This document shows positions 17,776 to 27,770 of a stretch of 64,000 bases of DNA, one piece after another. The translations under genes and the position numbers were made by a program. Numbering within the stretch: the stretch's first letter is position 1; every line of letters begins with the position of its first letter. The stretch lies in contig NZ_VORY01000003.1 in the NCBI RefSeq assembly GCF_007997295.1, positions 1 to 64,000 of the forward strand. Direction: 5' to 3'. Source of the stretch: Gillisia hiemivivida (GTDB lineage Bacteria > Bacteroidota > Bacteroidia > Flavobacteriales > Flavobacteriaceae). A model generated the notes under the pieces. That model ran no database searches. It was not told where the DNA came from and was given only the letters and a program-made list of their open reading frames with translations.

Positions 17776-19569
17776 ATGTCTCATTACGAAGCACCTATTA
17801 GAAAGCCTTTAGTTATCGGGGATAAGACCTATCACGATGTAACCGTAGATGTGGCTGCACCAGTTGAAGGCCGGGCGAATAAACACTGGTGGATAGTTTT
17901 TTCTATCTCACTTATCGCTTTTCTTTGGGGAGTAGGTTGTATAATTTATACCATTTCTACTGGAATTGGAACTTGGGGATTGAACAAGACCGTGGGTTGG
18001 GCTTGGGATATTACCAACTTTGTTTGGTGGGTAGGAATTGGGCATGCAGGAACCCTTATTTCTGCAGTATTATTATTATTCCGTCAAAAATGGAGAATGG
18101 CAATTAACCGTTCTGCGGAAGCTATGACCATTTTCTCTGTTATGCAGGCGGGGTTGTTCCCAATTATTCACATGGGGCGTCCATGGTTAGCATACTGGGT
18201 TTTACCTATACCAAACCAATTTGGTTCTCTATGGGTAAACTTTAACTCTCCTTTGCTTTGGGATGTATTTGCAATTTCTACTTATTTATCTGTATCGCTA
18301 GTTTTCTGGTGGACAGGTTTACTTCCAGATTTTGCAATGATTAGAGATAGAGCAATCACTCCTTTTAATAAACGTATCTACGGAATACTATCTTTTGGAT
18401 GGAGTGGACGTGCTAAAGATTGGCAACGTTTCGAGGAAGTTTCCTTGGTACTTGCAGGTTTAGCTACTCCTTTAGTACTTTCTGTACACACGATTGTATC
18501 CTTTGATTTTGCTACTTCGGTAATTCCGGGATGGCATACCACTATCTTTCCTCCATACTTTGTTGCTGGGGCGGTATTCTCTGGATTTGCAATGGTAAAC
18601 ACACTTTTGATCATTATGAGAAAAGTGTCTAATCTAGAAGATTATATTACAATACAGCATATCGAATTAATGAACATTGTAATTATGATTACAGGTTCTA
18701 TCGTTGGTTGTGCATATATTACTGAACTGTTTGTTGCTTGGTATTCTGGAGTAGAATACGAGCAGTATGCATTCCTAAACAGAGCAACCGGACCTTATTG
18801 GTGGGCTTACTGGGCGATGATGACGTGTAACGTTTTCTCTCCACAATTTATGTGGTTCCCTAAATTAAGAAGAAGTATTATGTTCTCTTTCTTCATCTCT
18901 ATTGTTGTAAACATTGGGATGTGGTTTGAACGTTTTGTAATTATTGTAACTTCATTGCACCGTGATTATTTACCATCTTCTTGGACAATGTTCTCACCTA
19001 CATTTGTAGACATCGGGATCTTTATTGGTACAATTGGATTCTTCTTTGTGTTGTTCTTATTATATGCACGTTCTTTCCCAGTGATTGCACAGGCAGAGGT
19101 AAAAACGATCTTGAAAGCATCTGGAGCAAAATATAAGAAACTTCGTGCAGAGCATGGAGATGATGTAGATCACCGTAACCCGGCATTCATGGCAGAACCT
19201 AGGGCAAATGAAGCTCATGGCTTACACAATAAAGTAAATGATGATTCAGATAACAATCAGCATGAAGAAACTGTTAATGCAGATGCACTAACAACTTCAG
19301 AAGTTCAAAAAGATCAATTAGATCAGATGCTTTCTAGAATTGGGATTTACGATCCTGCAACTGAAACTGCAAGCGATCTTACTAAATTAAAAGCTGTTGG
19401 ACCATTATTACAACAACGTTTACACCAGGTAGGAATTTACACTTTTGCTCAGGTAAGTAGATTGGAATCAATTGATTTTGAATTGTTGAATGAGCTTATC
19501 GAGAATTTCCCTTCGGAAACAATGAGAGAAGATTGGATTGCTCAGGCAATTAAACTTAATAATAACTAA
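17776..19569 (+). CDS. actC: Alternative complex III subunit ActC, NrfD-like, with C-terminal extension
   Basis: A 597-residue integral membrane protein of the NrfD/PsrC family, with many transmembrane helices up to about residue 440, including a quinol-site-like stretch NFVWWVGIGHAGTLISAVLL. It would bind menaquinol with ActB. The remaining ~150 residues are hydrophilic and end in a compact helical segment (LTKLKAVGPLLQQRLHQVGI then FAQVSRLESIDFELLNELIE). This resembles a helix-hairpin-helix domain: the KLKAVGPLLQQRL pattern is the hallmark. This tail is not part of the core NrfD fold. A GAT...TAA linkage of 5 bases to actD indicates tight coupling. Confidence 0.92.
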   Translation: MSHYEAPIRKPLVIGDKTYHDVTVDVAAPVEGRANKHWWIVFSISLIAFLWGVGCIIYTISTGIGTWGLNKTVGWAWDITNFVWWVGIGHAGTLISAVLLLFRQKWRMAINRSAEAMTIFSVMQAGLFPIIHMGRPWLAYWVLPIPNQFGSLWVNFNSPLLWDVFAISTYLSVSLVFWWTGLLPDFAMIRDRAITPFNKRIYGILSFGWSGRAKDWQRFEEVSLVLAGLATPLVLSVHTIVSFDFATSVIPGWHTTIFPPYFVAGAVFSGFAMVNTLLIIMRKVSNLEDYITIQHIELMNIVIMITGSIVGCAYITELFVAWYSGVEYEQYAFLNRATGPYWWAYWAMMTCNVFSPQFMWFPKLRRSIMFSFFISIVVNIGMWFERFVIIVTSLHRDYLPSSWTMFSPTFVDIGIFIGTIGFFFVLFLLYARSFPVIAQAEVKTILKASGAKYKKLRAEHGDDVDHRNPAFMAEPRANEAHGLHNKVNDDSDNNQHEETVNADALTTSEVQKDQLDQMLSRIGIYDPATETASDLTKLKAVGPLLQQRLHQVGIYTFAQVSRLESIDFELLNELIENFPSETMREDWIAQAIKLNNN

Positions 19570-19574
19570 TTAAG

Positions 19575-20099
19575 ATGGCATCAAAAGTAATACACGCTAT
19601 TTATACCGATGATGATTTATTGCTACAAGCAGTAAAACAAGTTCGTGACGCCCGTTACAACATCGCAGAGATTTATACTCCATTTCCTGTTCACGGTCTG
19701 GACAAAGCAATGGGATTAGAGTCAACTCGTTTGGCAATAGCTTCCTTTATCTACGGACTAATAGGATTTGCTGTGGCAATTATTATGATGAATTATATGA
19801 TGATAGAAGACTGGCCACAGGATATTGGTGGAAAGCCGAGTTTTTCTTTTATACAGAATTCGCCAGCTTTTGTGCCAATTATATTTGAATTAACAGTATT
19901 TTTTGCGGCTCACCTTATGGTAATTACTTTTTATATGAGAAGTAAATTATGGCCTTTTAAAACTGCTGAAAATCCAGATGTAAGAACTACAGACGATCAT
20001 TTCTTAATGGAAATTGATGTATCCAACCATAATGTAGAAGAACTTTCTAAGTTTTTATATAACACTGGAGCTCTTGAAATTAAATTAATTGAAAATTAA
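19575..20099 (+). CDS. actD: Alternative complex III subunit ActD (DUF3341)
   Basis: A 174-residue protein with an N-terminal soluble part (IHAIYTDDDLLLQAVKQVRD) and two membrane helices (about 54-76 and 96-120), the DUF3341 pattern. ActD is a peripheral-to-membrane subunit of ACIII without cofactors. It is five bases after actC and eight before actE, consistent with stoichiometric expression of the complex. Confidence 0.93.
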   Translation: MASKVIHAIYTDDDLLLQAVKQVRDARYNIAEIYTPFPVHGLDKAMGLESTRLAIASFIYGLIGFAVAIIMMNYMMIEDWPQDIGGKPSFSFIQNSPAFVPIIFELTVFFAAHLMVITFYMRSKLWPFKTAENPDVRTTDDHFLMEIDVSNHNVEELSKFLYNTGALEIKLIEN

Positions 20100-20107
20100 T
20101 TAGAAGA

Positions 20108-20797
20108 ATGAAAAGTTTATTTCATAAATCAATAGTTTTATTCTTAGTGGTAGTTACCACTACCTCTTGTTTTAATAAGGATAAGCCAAACTATCAATAT
20201 TTCCCCGATATGTATGTGCCAGTTTCTTATGAAGCTTATGGGGAGTACGATATTTTCGCCAATGGGCAGGAAGCTAAATTGCCGGTAGAGGGTACTATCC
20301 CGCGTGGTTGGTATCCTTACGGTTATGAATACTCTAATGAAGGCTATGAGAAAGCAAAAGCGCAATTAACCAATCCAATACCTTATTCTGAAGAGAATCT
20401 TGCTGCAGGACAACAATTGTATACTATTTATTGTGCAGTTTGTCACGGAGATCAAGGAAACGGAAAAGGAATTCTAGTAGAGCGTGAGAAAATATTAGGA
20501 GTACCAAGTTACGCTGATGCCGGAAGAGCAATTACTGAAGGTAGTGTCTACCATGTAATGTATTACGGGTTAAACTCTATGGGTTCTTACGCATCTCAAA
20601 CATCTATCGAAGAGCGTTGGCAAATAGATCACTACGTAATGAAATTGAAAGGTGAACTTTTAGAGGAACCTGAAAGAGAATTTGAAAGTGATACTACTGC
20701 TAACCTAAAGAGAAATCTTATTCCACCAGTAAGCGCTGATCCTACTATTTTAGGAGATGATGTTAATACGGAATTAGACCAAGAAGGTACAAACTAA
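20108..20797 (+). CDS. actE: Alternative complex III subunit ActE, monoheme cytochrome c lipoprotein
   Basis: A 229-residue lipoprotein: the signal peptide ends in a lipobox with cysteine 21 (TTTSC). One heme-binding motif CAVCH (C109-H113) followed by GDQGNGKGIL marks a class I cytochrome c fold; a distal methionine is likely in MYYGLNSMGSY. It completes the heme chain of ACIII. The C-terminal tail is acidic and probably disordered. Confidence 0.94.
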   Translation: MKSLFHKSIVLFLVVVTTTSCFNKDKPNYQYFPDMYVPVSYEAYGEYDIFANGQEAKLPVEGTIPRGWYPYGYEYSNEGYEKAKAQLTNPIPYSEENLAAGQQLYTIYCAVCHGDQGNGKGILVEREKILGVPSYADAGRAITEGSVYHVMYYGLNSMGSYASQTSIEERWQIDHYVMKLKGELLEEPEREFESDTTANLKRNLIPPVSADPTILGDDVNTELDQEGTN

Positions 20798-20823
20798 AAA
20801 TAACTGCACTTAGATATATTAAT

Positions 20824-22200
20824 ATGTACACGCTATCAAGTAGATTAAAATTAACTGCAATCATTTTTATGATTGTAGGAGCTATTGGCCTTGTTTATGC
20901 TTTTATGGCTGCCCCAGATACTATAGAAGATGTAAAGGAAATGTTGGCTGATGATTCTCACCAAGATTCCGAAGAGGATGCAGTTTTAGAAAACGATATT
21001 CATCTAGCTAATCCTGAACATGTAGAAGGTGACCACCTTATTGCTGAAGAGAATGAAGGCGCAGGAGCTCATGCTGAGGATGCAGCTCACGATAATGAGC
21101 ATTACGAACATTTATTGCATCAATTACAAAACAAGCCTTGGGCTGCTGTGTATGTTGCTGCATTCTTCTTCTTTATGATAGCTCTTGGAACCCTAGCATT
21201 TTATGCAATTCAGCAAGCTGCACAGGCGGGATGGTCTCCAGTACTTTTTAGAGTAATGGATGGAATTACTGCATATTTGTTACCAGGAAGTATCATTATG
21301 TTTATCCTTCTGGCCTTATCTGGCATGCATTTAAATCACCTATTTATCTGGATGGATCCAGAAGTTGTAGCTCACGATGAACTTATTCAGAATAAAACAG
21401 CATACTTAAATGTACCATTTTTATTGATAAGAGCCGCTATCTACATCGCAGGATGGAACATCTTTAGATATCTAATGAGAAGGAATTCTTTGAGGTTGGA
21501 TGAAGCTACAGATGATAGATTACACAAAACAAACTTCAAACTAGCTGCAGGATTCTTAGTGTTCTTCCTAATTTCAGAATCTATGATGTCTTGGGATTGG
21601 ATCATGAGTATAGATCCGCACTGGTTTAGTACTTTATTTGGATGGTATGTATTTTCAAGTATGATTGTTTCTGCAGTTACTATGATTGCTTTAGTTACTA
21701 TCTATCTAAAATCTAGAGGTTATTTAGAATATGTTAATGATTCTCATATTCATGATTTAGCGAAATTCATGTTTGGTTTCAGTATCTTCTGGACGTATCT
21801 TTGGTTCTCTCAATTTATGTTGATTTGGTATTCAAATATCCCGGAAGAGGTGACTTATTTTATAACAAGAATAGAGGACTATACCTTACCATTCTTCGGA
21901 ATGGTAGTTATGAACTTTGTTTTCCCAGTATTGTTACTTATGAATAGTGATTACAAACGACTTAATTTGTTCGTAATTATGGCTGGAATTATTATTCTTT
22001 GTGGCCATTATTTAGATATTTTTGTAATGATAATGCCATCCGCTGTTGGCGAGTCATGGTTTATAGGAATACCTGAAATTAGTGCTTTATTGATGTTTAC
22101 AGGATTGTTTGTGTTTATTGTGTTTAGTGGGCTTACAAAAGCTCCGTTGCTGCCAAAACGCAATCCGTTTATTAAGGAGAGTAAGCATTTTCATTATTAA
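20824..22200 (+). CDS. actF: Alternative complex III subunit ActF, quinol-binding membrane subunit
   Basis: A 458-residue polytopic membrane protein. It has an initial helix (about 8-30), an acidic histidine-rich segment (about 40-95: HDNEHYEHLLHQL), then a bundle of helices containing the family stretch SESMMSWDWIMSIDPHWFST and FWTYLWFSQFMLIWYSN. ActF resembles a half-NrfD fold and is related to ActC. The Asp/His-rich polar residues in helices are thought to serve proton movement in ACIII, but their function is debated. It lies 31 bases ahead of coxB. Confidence 0.94.
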   Translation: MYTLSSRLKLTAIIFMIVGAIGLVYAFMAAPDTIEDVKEMLADDSHQDSEEDAVLENDIHLANPEHVEGDHLIAEENEGAGAHAEDAAHDNEHYEHLLHQLQNKPWAAVYVAAFFFFMIALGTLAFYAIQQAAQAGWSPVLFRVMDGITAYLLPGSIIMFILLALSGMHLNHLFIWMDPEVVAHDELIQNKTAYLNVPFLLIRAAIYIAGWNIFRYLMRRNSLRLDEATDDRLHKTNFKLAAGFLVFFLISESMMSWDWIMSIDPHWFSTLFGWYVFSSMIVSAVTMIALVTIYLKSRGYLEYVNDSHIHDLAKFMFGFSIFWTYLWFSQFMLIWYSNIPEEVTYFITRIEDYTLPFFGMVVMNFVFPVLLLMNSDYKRLNLFVIMAGIIILCGHYLDIFVMIMPSAVGESWFIGIPEISALLMFTGLFVFIVFSGLTKAPLLPKRNPFIKESKHFHY

Positions 22201-22230
22201 TAAAAGATTGTTTAAAGAAGAAATAAAAAA

Positions 22231-23388
22231 ATGACTGTATTTTTAATAATCATTGTAATAGCACTTTTTTCCGTAACTGTATGGCAAATGTCCAAGATAT
22301 TTGATTTATCTCGTGGCCCTAATACAGATTCTTCACAAGTTGCTAGTCAAAAAGACAATAAGGTAAATGGGTATCTAATGCTCATGTTCTTGGTCTTCAT
22401 ATATGTTATTTCTATTTATTGTTTCTGGCATTATAGTAAGTTCTATTTGCCTGAAGCAGCCTCAGAACATGGTAGTGAAGTAGATACTTTAATGTTCATC
22501 ACTCTTGCCCTAATCATGTTTGTATTAGTGTTAACTCAGGGATTGTTGCACTGGTTTGCGTTTAAATATCGTGGCGAAAAAGGTAAAAAAGCCTTGTTTT
22601 TTGCAGATAATGACAAACTTGAATTTATCTGGACCATTATCCCGGTAATTGTTTTAGCAGGACTAATTATCTACGGATTATTTACTTGGTCTGATATTAT
22701 GAATATCAACGACGAAGATGATCCTCTAGTTATAGAGATCTATGCATACCAGTTTGACTGGAGAGCCAGATACTCTGGAGAAGATAATACTTTAGGGAAA
22801 GCGAATGTTCGTTTTATTCAAGGCGTAAATCAACTTGGAGTAGACGAAAGTGACCCTTACGGAAACGATGATGTTATTATCAATGAATTGCACTTACCAG
22901 TTGGAAGACCGGTATTGTTCAAATTCAGATCTCAAGATGTATTACACTCTGCATTCTTCCCTCACTTTAGAGCACAAATGAATGTGGTACCTGGTATGAT
23001 CACTCAGTTTGGTTTCACTCCAACCATCACTTCTGAAGAAATGAGAGAAAGTGAATACATGGTAGAAAAAGTTGGAAGGATTAACGATATTAGAAAAGAT
23101 AAATCTAAAGAATTAATGGCAGCTGGTGAAGTGCCTTTAGATTCTTATGAGTTTGAATATTACTTGTTATGTAATAAGATTTGTGGTCAAGGTCACTATA
23201 ATATGCAAATGAAGATTGTTGTTGAAAGCGAAGAAGATTATAAGGCTTGGATCAAAGAACAACAAACTTTTGGCGCTACAATGGCAGCAGTAGCAGATGT
23301 GTCTTCCGTTGATGTCAGTACAAATGAAGATGACGCTTTGGAAGAGGATTTGGATGAAGAGGGAAACACAGAAACTGAGCTTGAATAA
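22231..23388 (+). CDS. coxB: Cytochrome c oxidase subunit II
   Basis: A 385-residue subunit II. Four hydrophobic helices are seen (about 3-20, 46-75, 85-112 and 134-155), more than the usual two. The CuA domain is complete: H239 (DVLHSAFFPHF), then C314-x3-C318, H322 and M325 in CNKICGQGHYNM. It accepts electrons from cytochrome c (here probably the ActA/ActE hemes) and passes them to heme a. The C-terminal ~45 residues form a negatively charged tail. Placement directly after actF agrees with the known ACIII-aa3 supercomplex of flavobacteria. Confidence 0.95.
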   Translation: MTVFLIIIVIALFSVTVWQMSKIFDLSRGPNTDSSQVASQKDNKVNGYLMLMFLVFIYVISIYCFWHYSKFYLPEAASEHGSEVDTLMFITLALIMFVLVLTQGLLHWFAFKYRGEKGKKALFFADNDKLEFIWTIIPVIVLAGLIIYGLFTWSDIMNINDEDDPLVIEIYAYQFDWRARYSGEDNTLGKANVRFIQGVNQLGVDESDPYGNDDVIINELHLPVGRPVLFKFRSQDVLHSAFFPHFRAQMNVVPGMITQFGFTPTITSEEMRESEYMVEKVGRINDIRKDKSKELMAAGEVPLDSYEFEYYLLCNKICGQGHYNMQMKIVVESEEDYKAWIKEQQTFGATMAAVADVSSVDVSTNEDDALEEDLDEEGNTETELE

Positions 23389-23417
23389 CATTATAAAAAA
23401 AACTAAGATTTAGAGAT

Positions 23418-25235
23418 ATGTCAGCAGTAGTAAACGCAACGGAAGCTCACACTCATGATGACCATGGTCATCATGAGCAAACATTTATAACTAAATATAT
23501 ATTTAGTACAGATCATAAGATGATTGCTAAGCAATATCTTATTACAGGTCTCTTAATGGGGATTATAGGAATTGGTATGTCGATTCTTTTTAGAATGCAA
23601 CTGGCATGGCCAGAGCAATCATTCTGGATCTTCGAAGCTCTTTTAGGGAAATGGGCTCCAGGGGGTGTTATGACACCTGAGATTTATTTAGCTTTAGTTA
23701 CTATTCACGGTACCATTATGGTATTCTTTGTACTTACAGCTGGACTAAGTGGTACTTTTAGTAACCTCTTAATTCCATTGCAAATTGGAGCAAGGGATAT
23801 GGCATCAGGATTTTTGAACATGGTCTCTTACTGGTTATTCTTTATATCCAGTTTGGTTATGTTAAGTTCTTTATTTGTTGAAGCTGGGCCAGCATCTGCG
23901 GGATGGACTATATATCCTCCTTTAAGTGCCTTACCACAGGCAATTGGTGGATCTGGAATGGGAATGACACTTTGGTTGTCTTCTATGGCAATTTTTATTG
24001 CCTCTTCTCTAATGGGATCTTTGAACTATATAGTAACTGTAATCAATCTTAGAACGGTAGGAATGTCTATGACAAGGTTACCCTTAACAATATGGGCATT
24101 TTTTGTAACTGCTATTATTGGGGTGGTTTCTTTCCCGGTATTGCTTTCTGCAGCTTTATTACTTATCATGGACAGAAGCTTTGGTACATCCTTCTTCTTA
24201 AGTGATATCTTTATTCAAGGAGAAGTATTAAGTCATCAAGGAGGTTCTCCGGTATTATTTGAACACTTATTCTGGTTCTTAGGACACCCGGAAGTATATA
24301 TTGTGATCTTACCTGCTATGGGTCTGGTTTCAGAAATTTTGGCAACAAACTCTCGTAAACCAATTTTTGGATACAGGGCGATGATTGCTTCTATCTTGGC
24401 AATTGCATTTTTATCAACAATTGTTTGGGGTCACCACATGTTTGTCTCAGGGATGAATCCATTCCTAGGTTCTGTGTTTACCTTTACAACTTTATTGATT
24501 GCTATTCCATCTGCAGTAAAAGCCTTTAACTGGATTACTACATTGTGGAAAGGGAACATACAATTTAATCCTGCAATGTTATTCTCAATTGGTTTTGTGT
24601 CTACCTTTATTACTGGTGGTTTAACAGGAATTATATTAGGAGATAGTACATTAGATATAAACGTTCACGATACCTATTTTGTAATTGCGCATTTCCACTT
24701 GGTAATGGGAATCTCTGCACTTTACGGATTGTTAGCTGGTGTTTACCACTGGTTCCCTAAGATGTTTGGTAGAATGATGAATAAGAACCTCGGTTTTGTT
24801 CACTTCTGGGTAACTGCAATTGGATCTTACGGAGTATTCTTCCCAATGCACTTTATCGGGATGGCAGGTTTACCAAGAAGATATTATACTAACACGGCGT
24901 TCCCATATTTTGATGATCTTCAAGATGTAAATGTTGTGATTACTGTATTTGCGATAATTACATCTGCAGTACAATTAGTATTCTTATACAACTTCTTTAG
25001 CTCTATTTTCTTCGGAAAGAAAGCTACAATGAACCCTTGGGAAGCAACTACTTTAGAGTGGACTGCTCCGGTAGAACATATCCACGGAAACTGGTACGGT
25101 GACCTTCCTATAGTATACCGTTGGCCTTACGATTACAGTAAGACTAATGAAGATGGAGAGTATGTAATTACAGGACAAGATTTTGTTCCACAAAACATAC
25201 CACTTCAAAAAGGAGAAGAAGAAATGAATCATTAA
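23418..25235 (+). CDS. coxA: Cytochrome c oxidase subunit I
   Basis: A 605-residue catalytic subunit of an aa3-type oxidase. Motifs visible: HGTIMVFFV (heme a ligand), WFLGHPEVYIVILPAMG (CuB histidine with crosslinked tyrosine), WGHHMFVSG (CuB histidine pair), and DTYFVIAHFHLVMG (heme a3 and a ligands). A histidine-rich N-terminus (THDDHGHHEQ) is an addition. It reduces O2 to water and pumps protons. It is the last gene of the act-cox operon; subunits III and IV are encoded separately at 46.8-48.8 kb. Confidence 0.96.
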   Translation: MSAVVNATEAHTHDDHGHHEQTFITKYIFSTDHKMIAKQYLITGLLMGIIGIGMSILFRMQLAWPEQSFWIFEALLGKWAPGGVMTPEIYLALVTIHGTIMVFFVLTAGLSGTFSNLLIPLQIGARDMASGFLNMVSYWLFFISSLVMLSSLFVEAGPASAGWTIYPPLSALPQAIGGSGMGMTLWLSSMAIFIASSLMGSLNYIVTVINLRTVGMSMTRLPLTIWAFFVTAIIGVVSFPVLLSAALLLIMDRSFGTSFFLSDIFIQGEVLSHQGGSPVLFEHLFWFLGHPEVYIVILPAMGLVSEILATNSRKPIFGYRAMIASILAIAFLSTIVWGHHMFVSGMNPFLGSVFTFTTLLIAIPSAVKAFNWITTLWKGNIQFNPAMLFSIGFVSTFITGGLTGIILGDSTLDINVHDTYFVIAHFHLVMGISALYGLLAGVYHWFPKMFGRMMNKNLGFVHFWVTAIGSYGVFFPMHFIGMAGLPRRYYTNTAFPYFDDLQDVNVVITVFAIITSAVQLVFLYNFFSSIFFGKKATMNPWEATTLEWTAPVEHIHGNWYGDLPIVYRWPYDYSKTNEDGEYVITGQDFVPQNIPLQKGEEEMNH

Positions 25236-25253
25236 GCAAGACCTTAAAATATT

Positions 25254-25300
25254 AAAAAAAGCCTTTTCTTCCGGGACATCCGGAATGAAGAGGCTTTTTT
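25254..25300 (+). terminator. Rho-independent terminator after coxA
   Basis: A-rich 5' arm AAAAAAGCCT pairs with AGGCTTTTTT, with an inner TCCGG/CCGGA stem and a T run after. It closes the act-cox operon. Confidence 0.9.
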
Positions 25301-25304
25301 CTTT

Positions 25305-25312
25305 TATCTTTG
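25305..25312 (+). promoter_or_regulatory. Promoter -7 element of ruvB
   Basis: TATCTTTG fits TAnnTTTG exactly and lies just after the coxA terminator, about 48 bases ahead of the ruvB ATG. No good TTG is present at the ideal -33 spacing. Confidence 0.5.
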
Positions 25313-25359
25313 TTTGAATCAATTATTTTCGATTGAATTTTAGAACCTGATTTCATAAT

Positions 25360-26382
25360 ATGAACGAGCATCTTGATCCTACCGGTGAGAATTTTTCTTC
25401 TGAAGAATTAGAAATAGACAGAGCTTTAAGGCCCCTTAGTTTTGATGATTTTGCAGGTCAAGATCAAGTGCTGGAGAATCTTAAGATATTTGTTGAAGCT
25501 GCCAACCAGCGTGGGGAAGCATTAGATCACACCTTATTTCATGGTCCTCCGGGATTAGGTAAGACCACTTTGGCACATATATTAGCTAATGAGTTGCAGG
25601 TCGGAATAAAAGTCACCTCGGGCCCGGTTATAGATAAACCCGGAGATCTTGCAGGTTTACTTACTAATCTGGATGAGCGGGATGTTTTGTTTATAGATGA
25701 GATCCATAGGTTAAGTCCAATTGTAGAGGAATATCTGTATTCTGCAATGGAAGATTATAAAATCGACATCATGATAGAGACCGGGCCAAATGCACGTACG
25801 GTCCAGATCAACTTGAATCCTTTTACACTTATTGGCGCTACCACTAGATCTGGATTACTTACTTCTCCAATGAGAGCGAGGTTTGGAATTTCTAGTCGAC
25901 TTCAATATTATACCACAGAATTACTTTCTACCATCCTTCAGCGAAGTGCAGATATTTTGAAGGTACCATTATCAATAGACGCTGCTATAGAAATAGCAGG
26001 ACGAAGCAGAGGAACACCTCGTATTGCAAATGCACTATTGCGTAGAGTTCGTGATTTTGCTCAGATAAAAGGGAATGGTAAAATAGACATGGAGATCGCT
26101 AAATATAGCCTGAAGGCGCTTAATGTAGATGCTCATGGTTTAGATGAAATGGATAATAAGATCTTGACCACGATCATAGATAAATTTAAAGGTGGGCCTG
26201 TAGGTATTTCTACATTGGCTACCGCGGTAAGTGAAAATGCTGAAACTATTGAAGAGGTGTATGAGCCTTTTTTAATACAACAAGGTTTTATCTTTAGAAC
26301 TCCAAGAGGTCGAGAAGTAACTGAAGCCGCCTACAAACATTTGGGAAGAATTAAAGGGAATACCCAGGGGGGACTCTTTTAA
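25360..26382 (+). CDS. ruvB: Holliday junction branch migration ATPase RuvB
   Basis: A 340-residue RuvB. Diagnostic features are the N-terminal [14 protein letters not shown], the Walker [12 protein letters not shown], Walker B DEIHR, and the sensor region [19 protein letters not shown]. The C-terminal winged helix with [11 protein letters not shown] is also conserved. With RuvA (encoded at 34.1 kb) it drives branch migration in recombination repair. Unlike enteric bacteria, ruvA and ruvB are in separate operons here. Confidence 0.97.
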   Translation: MNEHLDPTGENFSSEELEIDRALRPLSFDDFAGQDQVLENLKIFVEAANQRGEALDHTLFHGPPGLGKTTLAHILANELQVGIKVTSGPVIDKPGDLAGLLTNLDERDVLFIDEIHRLSPIVEEYLYSAMEDYKIDIMIETGPNARTVQINLNPFTLIGATTRSGLLTSPMRARFGISSRLQYYTTELLSTILQRSADILKVPLSIDAAIEIAGRSRGTPRIANALLRRVRDFAQIKGNGKIDMEIAKYSLKALNVDAHGLDEMDNKILTTIIDKFKGGPVGISTLATAVSENAETIEEVYEPFLIQQGFIFRTPRGREVTEAAYKHLGRIKGNTQGGLF

Positions 26383-26417
26383 GGTTTATTTTTCCCTTCT
26401 CTATTAAAAAAAATAAT

Positions 26418-27752
26418 ATGGCTAAAAAGAATATTCCAAAAGTTTCATTTTTAGAATTTTTGAAGCATGCCTCAAATATTCTGAAGAATCCGTTGCCTTT
26501 TCATCATAATAATTTTGAAAAAGTAGGAGACACTTTCAGGTTAATTATTGGTCCTGGAAAATCTGTGATCTTTTCAAGGGATGCCTATTTAGCGGAATAT
26601 GTCCTTCAGAAAAATCAGAAGAACTATACGAAATCTCCTATCCAAACCAAAGATCTTGTAAAATATGTAGGTCGTGGCTTGCTTACTGCTGAAGGAGACC
26701 ACTGGAAAAAGCAACGAAAGTTGATTCAGCCTGCTTTTCATAAAAAGCAGCTCACCTTATTGTTAGATAGCATTCATAATGCTATCCTTACTGAGCTCGA
26801 TAAAATTGAAACGGATAAAGAAATAGATATATTTCCAGTCTTCAACGATCTGGCTTTTCAAACGGTAGTGAAATCATTGTTTAGTAGTGCAGTGGGATTA
26901 AAAGATATAGAACGCTTGCAATATATCACAGAAGCTGCTCAAAAAATGTTGGTAAGAGAACTCCGGCAGCCCTTTTTAAGCTTATGGTTTAAATATGGAG
27001 GGGAAATTAAAAAACATACAGATCTAACAGACGAGGCCAGAGTGATCCTCAAAAAACTTGTACAGGAAAGAAAAGAAAGCGGGAAACGAGAGGAAGATCT
27101 ATTGGATATGTTATTGGATGCACGTTATGAGGATGGAAACGAAATGGACGAAGAGCAACTAATAGACGAAATATTGATTCTTTTTACTGCCGGCCATGAG
27201 ACAACTTCCAATGCGCTCACGTTTGCAGCTCAACTTTTAGCTCGAAATCCAGAATCACAACAATTGATATTTAATGAAGTTCAACAGGCGAAAAAAGAGA
27301 CTCATTCTTTAATGGAGTTTATTCAAGCTTGTAATTATACTAAAAAAGTGGTTGAGGAAACTATGCGTTTATATCCTCCGGCTTATTTTATTGATAGAAT
27401 AAATTTGGAAGATGATGAATTTGAGGGCGTGCAGATCCCAAAAGGATCTAATTTATTGTTTTCGTTTTATGAGATTCATAAACACAAATCGCATTGGGAA
27501 GACCCTGAAAAATTTAGTCCTGAAAGATTTTCAGATTCGGATCCTTATTTACACACTCCGTTTTATGCCCCTTTTGGCGCAGGACCAAGAAAATGTATTG
27601 GGAATAACTTTGCAATGTTCGAAATGATTCTTGCAGTTGCAGAAATGGTTGGGAAATATGAGATCGAAGAAAAAACGACCCCTATTGAAATTCTTCCCTT
27701 GATCACATTAAAGCCGAAAAATGCTATTTTGAATTTTAAAAAGAGGGTTTAA
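26418..27752 (+). CDS. Cytochrome P450
   Basis: A 444-residue soluble P450. The heme-binding loop FGAGPRKCIGNNFA has the thiolate cysteine at residue 393. The I-helix motif AGHETTSNAL and the K-helix ExxR pair (E314, R317) are intact, so the enzyme should be active. The family resembles bacterial CYP102-like/fatty-acid or terpene type P450s with the typical PERF motif (SPERFSDSD). The substrate is unknown and no redox partner is encoded nearby. It follows ruvB by 35 bases and is probably cotranscribed. Confidence 0.94.
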   Translation: MAKKNIPKVSFLEFLKHASNILKNPLPFHHNNFEKVGDTFRLIIGPGKSVIFSRDAYLAEYVLQKNQKNYTKSPIQTKDLVKYVGRGLLTAEGDHWKKQRKLIQPAFHKKQLTLLLDSIHNAILTELDKIETDKEIDIFPVFNDLAFQTVVKSLFSSAVGLKDIERLQYITEAAQKMLVRELRQPFLSLWFKYGGEIKKHTDLTDEARVILKKLVQERKESGKREEDLLDMLLDARYEDGNEMDEEQLIDEILILFTAGHETTSNALTFAAQLLARNPESQQLIFNEVQQAKKETHSLMEFIQACNYTKKVVEETMRLYPPAYFIDRINLEDDEFEGVQIPKGSNLLFSFYEIHKHKSHWEDPEKFSPERFSDSDPYLHTPFYAPFGAGPRKCIGNNFAMFEMILAVAEMVGKYEIEEKTTPIEILPLITLKPKNAILNFKKRV

Positions 27753-27770
27753 GTAAAATTCCCTCTTTAT
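27738..27770 (+). terminator. Possible terminator overlapping P450 stop
   Basis: The stem AAAAAGAGGG pairs with CCCTCTTTAT around a 13-base loop, and its 5' arm overlaps the last codons of the P450 gene. The following T tract is broken (TTTATCTTG), so strength is uncertain. Confidence 0.5.
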
